Part shown: piece after piece, positions 46,141 to 55,496 of the stretch
Layout: each line of letters begins with the position of its first letter
Position numbering within the stretch: the stretch's first letter is position 1
Assembly: GCF_900143075.1 (NCBI RefSeq)
Contig: NZ_FRCY01000017.1
Span: forward strand, 62,001 to 126,000
Origin: Cyclobacterium lianum
GTDB taxonomy: Bacteria; Bacteroidota; Bacteroidia; Cytophagales; Cyclobacteriaceae
DNA: 64,000 nt
Direction: 5' to 3'
Position numbers and translations under genes: made by a program
Notes under the pieces: generated by a model
Told to the model about the DNA's origin: nothing
Database searches by the model: none
Seen by the model: only the letters and a program-made list of their open reading frames with translations

Positions 46141-46800
46141 ATGTTGTCCAGATATTTACTTTGGATTTTATTGTTCCTGCCAGCCGACTGGAAAAAAATA
46201 GCAGCTACCAATGCAGCGATTGAAGCGGCGGAGCGTTCCTTTAAGGAAACCGATTTTGAGAATTCCATCAGAAATCACCTGAGCTTGCTGGAAGAGCATG
46301 GCATGAGCCAGGCTGAGGTCCGGTTTAACCTGGCACTGAGCTACCAGAATAACGGACAGGAGGAAGATGCCAAAAAAACCTATGCACCGCTGGCAAATGC
46401 GGCAGGTAATGAAATACCGTCCTACGCTGCCAACCAGCAGGGCGTCCTGCTCGGCGATGAACAAAAATACCAGGAGGCCCTCTCCTACTTCAAAACGGCA
46501 TTGCTCAAAAACCCTGAAAATCAGCAAGCCCGCTACAACTATGAGCTGCTGAGCCGTTGGCTGGAAGGAAATGAAGAGCAGCAGGAAAATGAAGAAGACA
46601 GGGAGGATGAAGACCAGATCAAACCTTCCAATTATGCCAAAAGGATGAAAGCACAAGCAGATGAAATGGTGGATCGCTTTCAATTTGGCGAAGCACAGGA
46701 AGTCATGGAAAAGGCTTTGGAAATCGATGAAACCGTGGCCTATTATCAAAAATTTATGGATCATTTAACGGATATCAATGAAATCAATACCAACCCATAA
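46141..46800 (+). CDS. TPR protein of the Bat-type operon
   Basis: A short N-terminal hydrophobic segment is followed by TPR-like helices (AEVRFNLALSYQNNGQEEDAKK, then QYAALSYFKTALLKNPENQQARYNYELL-type repeats at about 110-140), an acidic E/Q/D-rich stretch at about 145-160, and a final helical region with another TPR-like motif (GEAQEVMEKALEIDE). It begins 18 bases after the VWA gene and overlaps the next gene by 23 bases, so the three are one unit. It is probably periplasmic and scaffolding. The repeat boundaries are approximate. Confidence 0.75.
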   Translation: MLSRYLLWILLFLPADWKKIAATNAAIEAAERSFKETDFENSIRNHLSLLEEHGMSQAEVRFNLALSYQNNGQEEDAKKTYAPLANAAGNEIPSYAANQQGVLLGDEQKYQEALSYFKTALLKNPENQQARYNYELLSRWLEGNEEQQENEEDREDEDQIKPSNYAKRMKAQADEMVDRFQFGEAQEVMEKALEIDETVAYYQKFMDHLTDINEINTNP

Positions 46801-47407
46801 GCTGCTCCTTTTATCCCTGCTGTGTTGGGCACCACTCTCGTTGATGGCCCAGTCTGAGGCAGAATATTTTAACCGGGCTGCAAGGCAATATGTAAACGAG
46901 GACATTCCCGGAACCAGCCAACTCCTGGCGGAAGGTTTGGAAAAATACCCGCAGGATCCCAAGCTGAATGCGCTCTGGGAAAAATTGCAGAAGGAACAGG
47001 AAGATCAGGAGAAACAAGACCAGCAAAACCAGGAGCAGCAGAACCAGGAGCAGGACGAGTCACAGGAACAGCAACAGCAGGAACAGGAAAGCCAGCAAGA
47101 GGAAAGCGGGGAAGGCGAAGAACAAACCCAGGAGGATGGAGCCGAGGAATCTGATGAAATGGAGGAGCAAAGGGGAGAACAAACCGAAGAAAATGATAAT
47201 TCTGAGGATTCAAGCGACATGGAAAGTGACCTGAGTGAACGTGAACAAGCCATGGAGGAACTGAGACAGCGACTGGAACAGATGAATATTACCCCGGAAC
47301 AGGCTGCCCAGATCCTGGATGCCATGAACAGCAATGAACTCAGGTACATACAGCAAAACCGGAAAAAACCCACGCAACAACCCAAACGGGGCTTGCCTGA
47401 TTATTGA
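46778..47407 (+). CDS. BatC-like TPR protein with Gln/Glu-rich tail
   Basis: The signal peptide ends near SLMAQ. A short TPR-like part (residues 28-70) is followed by about 80 residues almost entirely of E, Q, D and S, and the C-terminus has ITPEQAAQILDAMNSNELRYIQQ, a conserved ending for BatC-like proteins. The low-complexity DNA is strongly purine-rich on this strand, which explains long open frames on the other strand that should be ignored. It overlaps the preceding TPR gene by 23 bases. Confidence 0.75.
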   Translation: MKSIPTHKLLLLSLLCWAPLSLMAQSEAEYFNRAARQYVNEDIPGTSQLLAEGLEKYPQDPKLNALWEKLQKEQEDQEKQDQQNQEQQNQEQDESQEQQQQEQESQQEESGEGEEQTQEDGAEESDEMEEQRGEQTEENDNSEDSSDMESDLSEREQAMEELRQRLEQMNITPEQAAQILDAMNSNELRYIQQNRKKPTQQPKRGLPDY

Positions 47408-47784
47408 GCCATTGCGCTCAACCAGTTTTCGCTATCCTAAGCCCAATCGTCATGGATGAAGTTTATAGCCTGTCGGCAGTACGAACACCTCCCGATGGTT
47501 TTGCGGATAAGCTATCGGCTTTACCTGGCACGACTTCGGGAGGAGTCGGCATTGAGCGCAGACACATTCGGAAAACGGTCCGCCCTGAGTAGCTCCTCAT
47601 GGGCAATATCCTTTCCGCAAACCTGCCAGCTTCTCCTGTACAACCCATTAGAGAATTTGCGCTTCTACAATGAAAGCCTTCATGCTGCGGGTGGCCGTAG
47701 TCTGTAATGGTGGTAATGGGGCATCGGTCATAATGGTAGAAAAGTTGTGATGGCAGTGCATACCTGCCGGTAAACAGATCAGCA
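47408..47784. other. Intergenic region with nested inverted repeats
   Basis: The 377 bases after the BatC-like gene contain CCTCCCGA at 47488-47495 matched by TCGGGAGG at 47536-47543, enclosing a second, shorter repeat pair (GATAAGC/GCTATC region). Open frames here give no recognisable protein. It may be a structured RNA, a small intergenic repeat element or decayed sequence. Confidence 0.45.
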
Positions 47785-48579
47785 ATGAAAATGAGTTTAT
47801 TTCTTCTCTTAGTACTCAGCCTGACAGGTATCCTGCCTGCTTTGGCCCAGCAGCAAACCAGCTACTATGATGATGAAAAGACAAGGGTAAAGGAGCGGTT
47901 CCAGACCAAAAATGAAATCCCCCACGGCCCATACAGACGCTACGATCCGTTTGGGAACCTGACCCAGATCGGGCAGTTTGAAGAAGGTTTGAAATCGGGC
48001 ACATTTTACGAATTGCATCCCCAGACCGGGGATACGCTCAAAGCAACCCCCTATACGAAGGACATGGTAAACGGAGAGGTGGTATCCTTTTTCCCGGAAG
48101 GAGGACTGGCACAAAAGGCATTTTTTTTGAACGGACAGATCCAGGGAACGCTGGAAACCTATTACCCTTCCGGCTCACTCAAAAGCAGTACGGAATTCGA
48201 AAATGGAAAGCCTCATGGCCTCAACAAGGTGTTTTTTGAAAATGGAGAAATTCAGGAAACACAGCAATTCGAAGAAGGGGTGCTGCATGGGATTCAGAAG
48301 TCTTACGACGAAAACGGACAACTCCGCACAGAACAGCAATACCAGGATGGAAGTTTGGAGGGCACCTATATCAGCTATTTTCCGGACGGTAGCCTGGCTT
48401 CTGAAATCGAATATAAAAATGGCCTCCGACATGGGAGTTTTGCTACCTATTACGAAGATGGCACATTGAAGGAACAGGGAAAATACCAAAGGGGCTTGCG
48501 TCACGGCGTATTCAGCACCTTCGATCAGAATGGGGAGCTATTGCGCAAAGAGACATTCAGAAAAGGAAACCTCAACTGA
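47785..48579 (+). CDS. MORN_2-repeat (YwqK-like) exported protein
   Basis: A signal peptide (ends ILPALAQ) precedes about nine repeats of roughly 23 residues, each of the form G-x-Y/F-x-x-Y/F-x-x-x-G-x-L-x-x-x-x-x-Y/F-x-x-G. Examples are HGPYRRYDPFGNLTQIGQF, GTYISYFPDGSLASEIEY and HGSFATYYEDGTLKEQGKY. These are MORN_2 repeats as in YwqK-family proteins, common in Bacteroidota envelopes. The N-terminal signal argues against a toxin-antitoxin role despite the family's annotation label. No partner gene is evident. Confidence 0.88.
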   Translation: MKMSLFLLLVLSLTGILPALAQQQTSYYDDEKTRVKERFQTKNEIPHGPYRRYDPFGNLTQIGQFEEGLKSGTFYELHPQTGDTLKATPYTKDMVNGEVVSFFPEGGLAQKAFFLNGQIQGTLETYYPSGSLKSSTEFENGKPHGLNKVFFENGEIQETQQFEEGVLHGIQKSYDENGQLRTEQQYQDGSLEGTYISYFPDGSLASEIEYKNGLRHGSFATYYEDGTLKEQGKYQRGLRHGVFSTFDQNGELLRKETFRKGNLN

Positions 48580-48652
48580 GCTGATATTCTAAGTAAAAAG
48601 CACTTCCCGAAAGGGATTTCAAATGATTTTCCTGATGCTGAATATTATTTCT

Positions 48653-48660
48653 TATTTTTG
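48653..48660 (+). promoter_or_regulatory. Candidate -7 box for purC
   Basis: TATTTTTG fits the Bacteroidota TAnnTTTG element, 19 bases ahead of the purC ATG. The -33 region lacks a clear TTG. Confidence 0.4.
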
Positions 48661-48679
48661 GCCTTTAAATGAAAAACGC

Positions 48680-49615
48680 ATGAAACAAGGCATCAAGGAT
48701 ACGCAATTCAAATTTCCCGGTCAGGTAGATTTTTACCGGGGCAAGGTAAGGGATGTATATATTTTCGAGCAAAGCATCGCCGTGGTAGCCACTGACAGGA
48801 TTTCTGCCTTCGATGTGGTGTTACCTAAAGCCATTCCCTACAAAGGTCAGGTTCTGAATCAAATTGCCTACCACTTCCTTTCCTCCACCGCTACTCTTGT
48901 ACCGAACTGGGTTACTGCTTCACCGGACCCCAATGTCACTATTGGGAAAAGATGTGTGCCTTTTAAAGTAGAAATGGTCATCCGGGGCTATCTGGCGGGG
49001 CATGCCTGGCGCGAGTACCGCGACGGCAAAAGAAGCCTCTGTGGGGTAGCACTTCCGGAAGGACTCAAAGAAAATGATCCGCTACCCGAGCCCATCATTA
49101 CACCTACTACGAAGGCCGATCAGGGGCATGATGAGGATATTTCCCGGGAAGACATATTGGCAGGAGGACTGGTAGCTGAGGAAGACTATCTGGTCCTGGA
49201 AAAATATACCCGCACACTCTTTGAGAAGGGCACGGAAATGGCCCGGGAGAAGGGCTTAATCCTGGTGGACACCAAATATGAATTTGGCAGATATGGAGAT
49301 GAAATCCTGCTGATAGACGAAATCCATACGCCGGACTCGTCGCGGTACTTTTACCGGGAAGGGTATGCCGAAAGACAGGAACAAGGTCTGCCTCAAAAAC
49401 AACTTTCCAAGGAATTTGTCCGGCAGTGGCTGATAGAAAACGGCTTCCAGGGGAAACCCGGTCAATCTATTCCGGAAATGAAGCCCGATATTATTGAAAG
49501 TATCTCCAGCAGGTACATAGAACTTTACGAGCACATTACCGGCAAAACTTTTGTTCCCGCAAATGGTTCCGATATGGAGGAAAGAATCAGGCGGTCTATT
49601 TTGGAAAACATTTAA
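48680..49615 (+). CDS. purC: Phosphoribosylaminoimidazole-succinocarboxamide synthase
   Basis: The enzyme joins aspartate to CAIR with ATP in purine synthesis. The start at [12 protein letters not shown] is preferred because it puts YRGKVRDVY and the [10 protein letters not shown] motif at the usual positions; the frame opens 19 codons earlier. Other signatures are [31 protein letters not shown] and LVDTKYEFG, followed by [13 protein letters not shown]. The 311-residue length is that of the SAICAR synthase type used by this phylum. It is not in a purine operon here. Confidence 0.96.
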   Translation: MKQGIKDTQFKFPGQVDFYRGKVRDVYIFEQSIAVVATDRISAFDVVLPKAIPYKGQVLNQIAYHFLSSTATLVPNWVTASPDPNVTIGKRCVPFKVEMVIRGYLAGHAWREYRDGKRSLCGVALPEGLKENDPLPEPIITPTTKADQGHDEDISREDILAGGLVAEEDYLVLEKYTRTLFEKGTEMAREKGLILVDTKYEFGRYGDEILLIDEIHTPDSSRYFYREGYAERQEQGLPQKQLSKEFVRQWLIENGFQGKPGQSIPEMKPDIIESISSRYIELYEHITGKTFVPANGSDMEERIRRSILENI

Positions 49616-49852
49616 ATGAAAGGATCATTTTGGACCCAACATATTTTAAGCTAATTTTAGAGCAAATTTGACCCTCCAGGAGAAAAATCTGCTATCAGAA
49701 AAGCTTGCTTTGAATAGCTCTTCAATTGCAATGGTGACAGATAAGCGGCGACACACAGGCAGGGTTCCCAGCCTGGGAGATTCTCCCGAAAATCGGGACA
49801 GGCTATCCCGGTTCAGGTCAGATTATAACCGTTAAAAGACAATCATAATCCC
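49616..49852. other. Intergenic region with small GC hairpins
   Basis: A 70-base patch near 49765-49812 is GC-rich within an AT-rich spacer and contains CCCAG-C-CTGGG and TCCCGA-AAA-TCGGGA (49784-49798). No T run follows, so this does not look like a simple terminator of purC. Confidence 0.4.
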
Positions 49853-50233
49853 ATGAAATACGCTGTAGATAAAAAAGAACAATTTGTACTTTTCACCCTT
49901 ATGGAAGAAAAACTGGATTCCACGCTTTCTCCACAATTGAAATCCGAACTCCTCACAGTACATGCCGAGGGCTACAAAAATCTCATACTGGATATGGCTA
50001 GTGTGAAATATGCCGATTCCAGTGGCCTGAGTGCCCTTTTGGTGGGCAACAGAGCCTTTGGTGAGGAAGGAGGTATTTTTGTCCTGTCATCACTTCAGGA
50101 CCATGTCTCTAAGCTGATGAAGATTTCCATGCTGGACAAGGTTTTTAAAGTGGTGGATGACAATGAGGCTGCAGCTGAGGCAGTTTTCATTCATGAAATC
50201 GAGCAGGGTGCTGAAAAAGACGAGGAGGAGTAA
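49853..50233 (+). CDS. STAS-domain protein, anti-sigma factor antagonist-like
   Basis: This 126-residue single STAS domain has the loop VKYADSSGLSALLVG, where the first serine of DSSGL is the phosphorylation site used by SpoIIAA-type antagonists. The C-terminus is an acidic tail. It probably takes part in a partner-switching system, but no RsbW-type kinase or PP2C phosphatase is nearby. RNase Z follows 11 bases later and may be cotranscribed. Confidence 0.87.
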   Translation: MKYAVDKKEQFVLFTLMEEKLDSTLSPQLKSELLTVHAEGYKNLILDMASVKYADSSGLSALLVGNRAFGEEGGIFVLSSLQDHVSKLMKISMLDKVFKVVDDNEAAAEAVFIHEIEQGAEKDEEE

Positions 50234-50244
50234 ACGTAAGCTAC

Positions 50245-51159
50245 TTGGACTTCAATATTACCGTTCTGGGTTCCAACTCTGCAGCCCCTGCCCATGGCAG
50301 AAACCAGACATCGCAGGTGGTCACCTGGGGCAGTCACACGTTTCTGCTGGACTGTGGTGAGTCTACCCAGCATCAGCTCAGGAGGTACAAGGTCAAATAT
50401 TTTAAAATCGACCACATCTTCATTTCCCACCTGCACGGAGACCATTACCTGGGGCTGATGGGCCTGATCGGTACCTACCATCTCAATAACCGGAAAAATC
50501 CCCTGCATGTCTTTGGCCCCAGGGGGTTGGATGAGATCATTACGATACAGTTGAAATATTCCGGCACCATCCTGAAATTTCCGATTGTTTTTCATCCCAC
50601 CATACCCACGGAAAAAGACATGTTGCTGGAGCTTGGCGATCTGGAGGTGTGGAGTTTTCCGCTCAAACACCGGATCCCCTGCACGGGATTCAGCTTCCAG
50701 GAAAAAACCGGACGGGTAAAGCTAAATAAGGAATTGATCGTAAAAAACAAACCTGGCCTGGAGGCCATCCGCACCCTGCTGAAGGGCCAGGATGTACGAG
50801 ATATGAGGGGCCAGGTCATCTTCCGGGCGGATGACTACTGCGAAATCAAACCTCCACGAAAATATGCCTTCTGTTCGGACACGGTGTATGATCCGGAACT
50901 GGCTGAGTATGTTCGCGAAGCAGATATATTGTATCACGAGGCTACTTTCATGGAAGCCGAAAAAGAGCGGGCAAAGGTAACCCGGCACAGCACCACCCGG
51001 GAAGCGGCCTCTATTGCGCTTGCCGCCAAAGCCAAAAACCTGCTGCTCGGCCATTACTCGGTAAGGTATGCAGACCTGAGCCCGCTATTGGAAGAGGCCC
51101 GCGCAACCTTTCCCAACAGCTTTCTAAGTGAAGAAGGAACTACTTACCATATCAAATGA
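50245..51159 (+). CDS. rnz: Ribonuclease Z
   Basis: The enzyme removes 3' trailers from tRNA precursors. The metal-binding motif HLHGDH is at 62-67, with later ligands in FCSDT and the H of LLGHYS. The N-terminal ITVLGSNSAAPAHGRN is the family opening, which fixes the start at 50245 even though the codon is TTG; no ATG or GTG lies close enough in frame. Length (304) is right for the short bacterial form. The stop overlaps the start of the queuosine transporter gene (ATGA). Confidence 0.95.
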   Translation: MDFNITVLGSNSAAPAHGRNQTSQVVTWGSHTFLLDCGESTQHQLRRYKVKYFKIDHIFISHLHGDHYLGLMGLIGTYHLNNRKNPLHVFGPRGLDEIITIQLKYSGTILKFPIVFHPTIPTEKDMLLELGDLEVWSFPLKHRIPCTGFSFQEKTGRVKLNKELIVKNKPGLEAIRTLLKGQDVRDMRGQVIFRADDYCEIKPPRKYAFCSDTVYDPELAEYVREADILYHEATFMEAEKERAKVTRHSTTREAASIALAAKAKNLLLGHYSVRYADLSPLLEEARATFPNSFLSEEGTTYHIK

Positions 51160-51962
51160 CGGAAGAAAATCAGGATAAGGTTTTTCAGACAAAAAAAACC
51201 AACCTATTCATTATTTTGGGGGGAATATTCCTGACCAATGCGATTCTGGCCGAGATCATAGGCGTGAAAATTTTTTCCGGAGAGACCACCCTGGGTTTGA
51301 ATGCGGCAAACTGGACCTTTTTTGGTGATTATGTGCTGGACTTTAACCTCACCGCAGGAGCCGTGATCTGGCCCGTAGTATTTCTCACCACGGACATCAT
51401 CAATGAATATTTTGGCAAAAAAGGAGTACGAAAAATCAGCTTTATCACTGCCGGACTGATAGCCTATTCCTTTATCGTGATCTCGCTGGTTACAGAATTA
51501 CCACCCGCTCCCTTCTGGCTGGAAGTAAATGCGGTTGGCCCTTCGGGTGCTCCCTTTGACATTGACTATGCCTTCAATACCATCTTCCGCCAGGGGCTTG
51601 GTATTATCATCGGTTCCCTGGTCGCTTTTCTGCTGGGCCAGCTACTGGATGTTTTTGTATTTCAAAAGCTCCGAAAAATAACCGGCTCAAAAATGATCTG
51701 GCTGAGGGCTACAGGCTCCACTCTGGTTTCCCAGTTTATCGATTCCTTCGTGGTGCTGGGCATTGCTTTCTATGTCTTTGGAAACTGGTCTATTGAGCAG
51801 ATCATCGCCGTGGGCATCATCAATTATATATATAAATTTGGCGTGGCCATATTGCTGACCCCACTGCTTTACCTGGGGCACGGGCTGATAGACAGATATC
51901 TGGGCAAAGATTTAGCGGCCAGAATGACCGCAGAAGCTTCCCGGGACACTTCATTTATTTAG
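51156..51962 (+). CDS. yhhQ: Queuosine precursor transporter, YhhQ/VUT family
   Basis: The protein has about six membrane helices and the VUT family segments GAVIWPVVFLTTDIINEYFGKKGVRK and RATGSTLVSQFIDSFVVLGIAF. Family members import queuosine precursors such as preQ0/preQ1 for tRNA modification. Coupling by ATGA overlap to rnz, a tRNA-processing gene, fits that role. Its 3' end overlaps by eight bases the 3' end of the converging BASS-type gene. Confidence 0.9.
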   Translation: MTEENQDKVFQTKKTNLFIILGGIFLTNAILAEIIGVKIFSGETTLGLNAANWTFFGDYVLDFNLTAGAVIWPVVFLTTDIINEYFGKKGVRKISFITAGLIAYSFIVISLVTELPPAPFWLEVNAVGPSGAPFDIDYAFNTIFRQGLGIIIGSLVAFLLGQLLDVFVFQKLRKITGSKMIWLRATGSTLVSQFIDSFVVLGIAFYVFGNWSIEQIIAVGIINYIYKFGVAILLTPLLYLGHGLIDRYLGKDLAARMTAEASRDTSFI

Positions 51963-52935
51963 TTTCTGCTGCCAGTTTTTCTGCCAGCGCAGCGCCCAGG
52001 ATCAACTGCAGCGTATGGTAAAGCATAAGGGGCAACAATACCACTCCAAATACAAGCGGATCGGGAAATAGTATTTTCCCCATCACGGCACCCTGCACCA
52101 GGGATTTTTTAGAGCCGCAAAACAAGACGGTAATGCGATCTGCTCTCCCGAATCGAAGCCCTTTTCCAATAAAATACATCACGGCCAACATGAAGACAAA
52201 CAGGAGTAACATGAGCAGGCCAAGCCCCAGTATATTCTGCCCTGCGAACATGTCTGCCCCGAAGGATTCTGAAAAGGCCGAAAAGACAATCAGTAAGATG
52301 ACCGCCTGATCAAAGGATTTCAATACCTTGCTGTATCGCTGCACCCATGTACTCAGCCAGCGGTGCATCCAGAACCCGATAAGCACGGGAATAAAAATCT
52401 GCTGCACCAGCTTCCAGACGGTAGACAACAGTTCAAATTCACCCTGACTGCTGCTCAGCAGCAAGCCCATCCAAAGTGGAGTGATCAGGATTCCGATGAT
52501 ACTGGATATACTGGCGTTGAAAATGGCTGCCGGAAGGTTACCCCCCGCGATGGACACCATGACCACCGAGGAAGAAACCGTAGAGGGAAGTGCTGCCAGA
52601 TAAAATGTCCCCAGCCAGAACAAATTCTGCTGGTTCCCAAAAACTGCATACAATGCCAGAATGATCAGCGGAAAAATCAGAAAAGTGGTACTCTGTATGA
52701 GCAGGTGCAACTTCCAGTTGGACAGTCCCGTTTTCAGCGTGGCAGGGCTGATCTTTACACCATAGAAAAAGAAAATCAGCGATACCCCATAATAAGTCAG
52801 ATCGTCCAGGCTAAGTCCCGCAGCTTTGGTCTGGCCCCATTCAGGAAACAGGTAAGCCAGGCAAATCGTCAGTAAGAGTAAAAAGAAAAAAGAATTGATA
52901 CCGGCTTTGGCCAGTCGGTCTTTGATTGCTGCCAT
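51955..52935 (-). CDS. Bile acid:sodium symporter family (BASS) transporter
   Basis: The 326-residue protein has 9-10 membrane helices. The segments GVSLIFFFYGVKISPATLKTGLSNWKLH, ALPSTVSSSVVMVSIAGGN and VLFCGSKKSLVQGAVMGKILF match the SBF-like branch (YfeH-type). Members carry organic acids with sodium; bile acids are unlikely in this habitat. It is two bases downstream of the serine hydrolase gene on the same strand, so the two are probably cotranscribed, possibly with the DASS transporter upstream. Confidence 0.87.
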   Translation of the reverse strand: MAAIKDRLAKAGINSFFFLLLLTICLAYLFPEWGQTKAAGLSLDDLTYYGVSLIFFFYGVKISPATLKTGLSNWKLHLLIQSTTFLIFPLIILALYAVFGNQQNLFWLGTFYLAALPSTVSSSVVMVSIAGGNLPAAIFNASISSIIGILITPLWMGLLLSSSQGEFELLSTVWKLVQQIFIPVLIGFWMHRWLSTWVQRYSKVLKSFDQAVILLIVFSAFSESFGADMFAGQNILGLGLLMLLLFVFMLAVMYFIGKGLRFGRADRITVLFCGSKKSLVQGAVMGKILFPDPLVFGVVLLPLMLYHTLQLILGAALAEKLAAETK

Positions 52936-52937
52936 TT

Positions 52938-53840
52938 TCAGGAATATTCCTTCTTTACAAAATCATATATCAATTTACTGATCTCATTTATGGCCTTTTT
53001 GCCGGCTGCCACATCGCTCAGATTTTTGGATAAAATGACCAGTACGTAGCTTGTACCTCCGGGAAGTGTGAGGATGGCGGCATCATGCTGAACGCCCGTG
53101 ATCGATCCCGTCTTGTGGGCTATCTTTACCTCATCAGGCAGTAACTTTGGGATCAGGTCTTTGTAGTATTGATCATACAGGATATCCATCATTTGACGGC
53201 TTTCCTCCTGCCCCACTGCCTCTCCGGTGGCAATAGCTTCCATGATCAGCATCATGTCCAGGGCAGTAGTAGTATTGCTTAGGCCTGCATCGAAGGCTTT
53301 CAGGTCCTCCACTCCCCGCAATACCTGAATATCGGCTGCACCCAGATCCCGCATGGTCTTGGTCACATTTTCGGCGCCTACTTTTTCGATCAATATATTG
53401 GTGGCCAGATTACTGCTTTTGATGATCATCTGGTACATCAGTTCGTATACCGTAGCCTGCTGCCCGACACGCCCGTACAGTTCTTCCTGGCTGTCCACCC
53501 CCAGATCCATGCTGTAGGGGCTGCCATCCACAATACTCTTAAATTCATTGAGTATCAAAACGGAATCTTCCAGGGCCATCTTTCCCGCATGTACCTGTCT
53601 GAAAATTTCAATCATTACCGGCGTTTTCATGGTGCTTGCCGCATGAAATACTTCCTTTTCATGGATCAATACCTGTAGCCCGGAGCCATCCAGCAGCTTG
53701 AAGGCAACCGCAAAATCTCCCGCTGTGTCCTCCACGATGTCCTGTATCGCTGCTTCCAAATCGCCAATGGTACCCTGCTGTTTTTGCTGTCCGCAGCCAA
53801 AAAACAGTAGTCCGGTCAATAACAAAATTAATTTTTTCAT
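52938..53840 (-). CDS. Class A beta-lactamase-related serine hydrolase lipoprotein
   Basis: The start at MKKLILLLTGLLFFGC gives a lipoprotein signal, so the enzyme sits in the periplasm on a membrane. The nucleophile motif is STMK at 69-72, the second motif is SSN at 142-144 in place of SDN, a glutamate in RGVED near 178 could be the deacylating residue, and KTGS is at 243-246. This matches the PF13354 (beta-lactamase2) group. True lactamase activity is possible but not assured; the SSN variant and transporter neighbours leave room for another substrate. Confidence 0.85.
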   Translation of the reverse strand: MKKLILLLTGLLFFGCGQQKQQGTIGDLEAAIQDIVEDTAGDFAVAFKLLDGSGLQVLIHEKEVFHAASTMKTPVMIEIFRQVHAGKMALEDSVLILNEFKSIVDGSPYSMDLGVDSQEELYGRVGQQATVYELMYQMIIKSSNLATNILIEKVGAENVTKTMRDLGAADIQVLRGVEDLKAFDAGLSNTTTALDMMLIMEAIATGEAVGQEESRQMMDILYDQYYKDLIPKLLPDEVKIAHKTGSITGVQHDAAILTLPGGTSYVLVILSKNLSDVAAGKKAINEISKLIYDFVKKEYS

Positions 53841-53882
53841 CCGTGGATCATTTAGTGGTTGTATAGCAATCATGGCCTGGTT

Positions 53883-55301
53883 TTAAAACATCAGCCAGGC
53901 CCAGGCCATCACGGCAATAAAAGCGACGCAAGGGCCCAGAAAGATAAAGAATAATCCGCCGGTACGAAAATCTTTTTGCGCGACCAGACCGGTAGCATAT
54001 GCGATGGCATTGGCGGGAGTAGACACCGGTAAGAGCAAAGAACAGGAGCAACTGATGGCGACCATTACCGGGCCGGCAAAGCCATAGATCCCCGGCAGGG
54101 CCAGACTCAGCGGGACCAGGATGGAGGCAGCCGCGGTATTGCTCATGACATTGGAAAGCATCACGGCCACCAGACAAAAGAAAACGGCGATAAGCAGCAT
54201 GGGCAAGGGCAGATTATTGATCTTGGCCATGACGATCTCAGCCAGGCCTACCTCCACCAGCGCGATGCCCAGGGCCAGTCCACCTGCCACCAGCATCAGC
54301 GTATCCCAGGGCAGGCTCCTGACCTGATCGGAATGGATCACCTGGGTCATGGTCAGCAGCACTATGGGGATGGCAGAAGTAGCCGCCACGGGGATGCCGT
54401 GAAGGGGTTCGGTAAGCCACATCAACACGGTAATGGCAAGGGTAAAAATGACCGCATACCTTTTATTGGGATCGACCTCACCGCTCCCCCCGGACAGCAG
54501 AGACAGGTCCAGAACCACGCCGCTGAAATCATGCTTTTTACAGAGAAATTTCCAAAAAAGCCAGACCAGTAGAAGCCCGCTGGGAAAACCGACGATCATC
54601 CAGTCAACAAAAGAAATGCTCACTCCCTTCTCCTGCAGGGCTCCCACCGCAATGGCATTGGGAGTGCTGCCGATAATGGTCCCGATTCCCCCCACCGAAG
54701 CTGCTGCCGGGATCGCCGTCAGCAGGGCTTTGGCGTAAGCAGATCTCTTACCGATCAACTGGATGAGTGGAATCACCGAGGAGACCATCATGGCAGTGGT
54801 AGCCGTATTGGACATCACCATGCTGGCAATGGCCGTAGTCATCATCAGCCCCAGCAGCAGGAGCTCCGGCTTTTGGCCAAAACTACGTACGGTAAAACGG
54901 AACAGTTGCCGGTCCAGCTCCACCATGCTCATGCCTTTGGCCAGGAAAAAGCCGCCCAGCAACAGCCAAACCACGTTGCTGGTCCAGGTGCTCACATAGA
55001 GGTCTGCAGGCATGGTCTTTTCGAAGAAAAAATCTGTGCTGAACCCAAGCAGCAAAGCAGCAATGATAAATATCCCCACTGCAAATGGGGGCATGGCTTC
55101 TGAGATCCAGAGCCCGATGGCCAATATGCTGATAAAGAACACAAAGTTGACATCCGGCTCGTAACCGATTTTTCTGAAAAAATAACTCAACAGCAGTGCG
55201 ATCAGAAAATTGCCAACAAAAGTAGAAGTGCTGAAAATCCAATTGAGCCGCAGCTTTCTGTAAAGCAGCCGCGCGGCATTCCGTGAGTCTGAATAAAACA
55301 T
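53883..55301 (-). CDS. DASS/SLC13 family anion:sodium symporter
   Basis: The 472-residue protein has about 11-12 membrane segments. The two family signatures are present: SNTATTAMMV and SNTAAASILVP, each in a hairpin preceded by a broken helix, plus GIGTIIGSTPNAI for the first substrate loop. DASS proteins import di- or tricarboxylates or sulfate with sodium. It is the first gene of a three-gene leftward run with the serine hydrolase and BASS transporter (gap of about 40 bases). Confidence 0.9.
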   Translation of the reverse strand: MFYSDSRNAARLLYRKLRLNWIFSTSTFVGNFLIALLLSYFFRKIGYEPDVNFVFFISILAIGLWISEAMPPFAVGIFIIAALLLGFSTDFFFEKTMPADLYVSTWTSNVVWLLLGGFFLAKGMSMVELDRQLFRFTVRSFGQKPELLLLGLMMTTAIASMVMSNTATTAMMVSSVIPLIQLIGKRSAYAKALLTAIPAAASVGGIGTIIGSTPNAIAVGALQEKGVSISFVDWMIVGFPSGLLLVWLFWKFLCKKHDFSGVVLDLSLLSGGSGEVDPNKRYAVIFTLAITVLMWLTEPLHGIPVAATSAIPIVLLTMTQVIHSDQVRSLPWDTLMLVAGGLALGIALVEVGLAEIVMAKINNLPLPMLLIAVFFCLVAVMLSNVMSNTAAASILVPLSLALPGIYGFAGPVMVAISCSCSLLLPVSTPANAIAYATGLVAQKDFRTGGLFFIFLGPCVAFIAVMAWAWLMF

Positions 55302-55496
55302 TTGCTATTCGGTCTTAGCGGTTAAAAAAGCAGGTCCTGCAAATTCCATTGAGCAGGAAAATAGCCCTGAAGCCTATTGACGGGCAATTTACGGAAAAAT
55401 TAAGAAAACTTTGACCGACAGTGATCCAAAGCCGGCAGCCAGTTCGTAAATGGGGCCAAACAAGAAAAAACATACACAACTAAATTTTAATGGACC

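Noticed and set aside
46869-47385. Long minus-strand frames opposite the BatC-like gene
   Set aside because: They arise from the purine-rich Gln/Glu-coding DNA and give Ser/Cys- or Pro-rich nonsense.
47456-47707. Overlapping open frames in the spacer after the BatC-like gene
   Set aside because: The frames follow inverted repeats, have odd composition and match no family I know.
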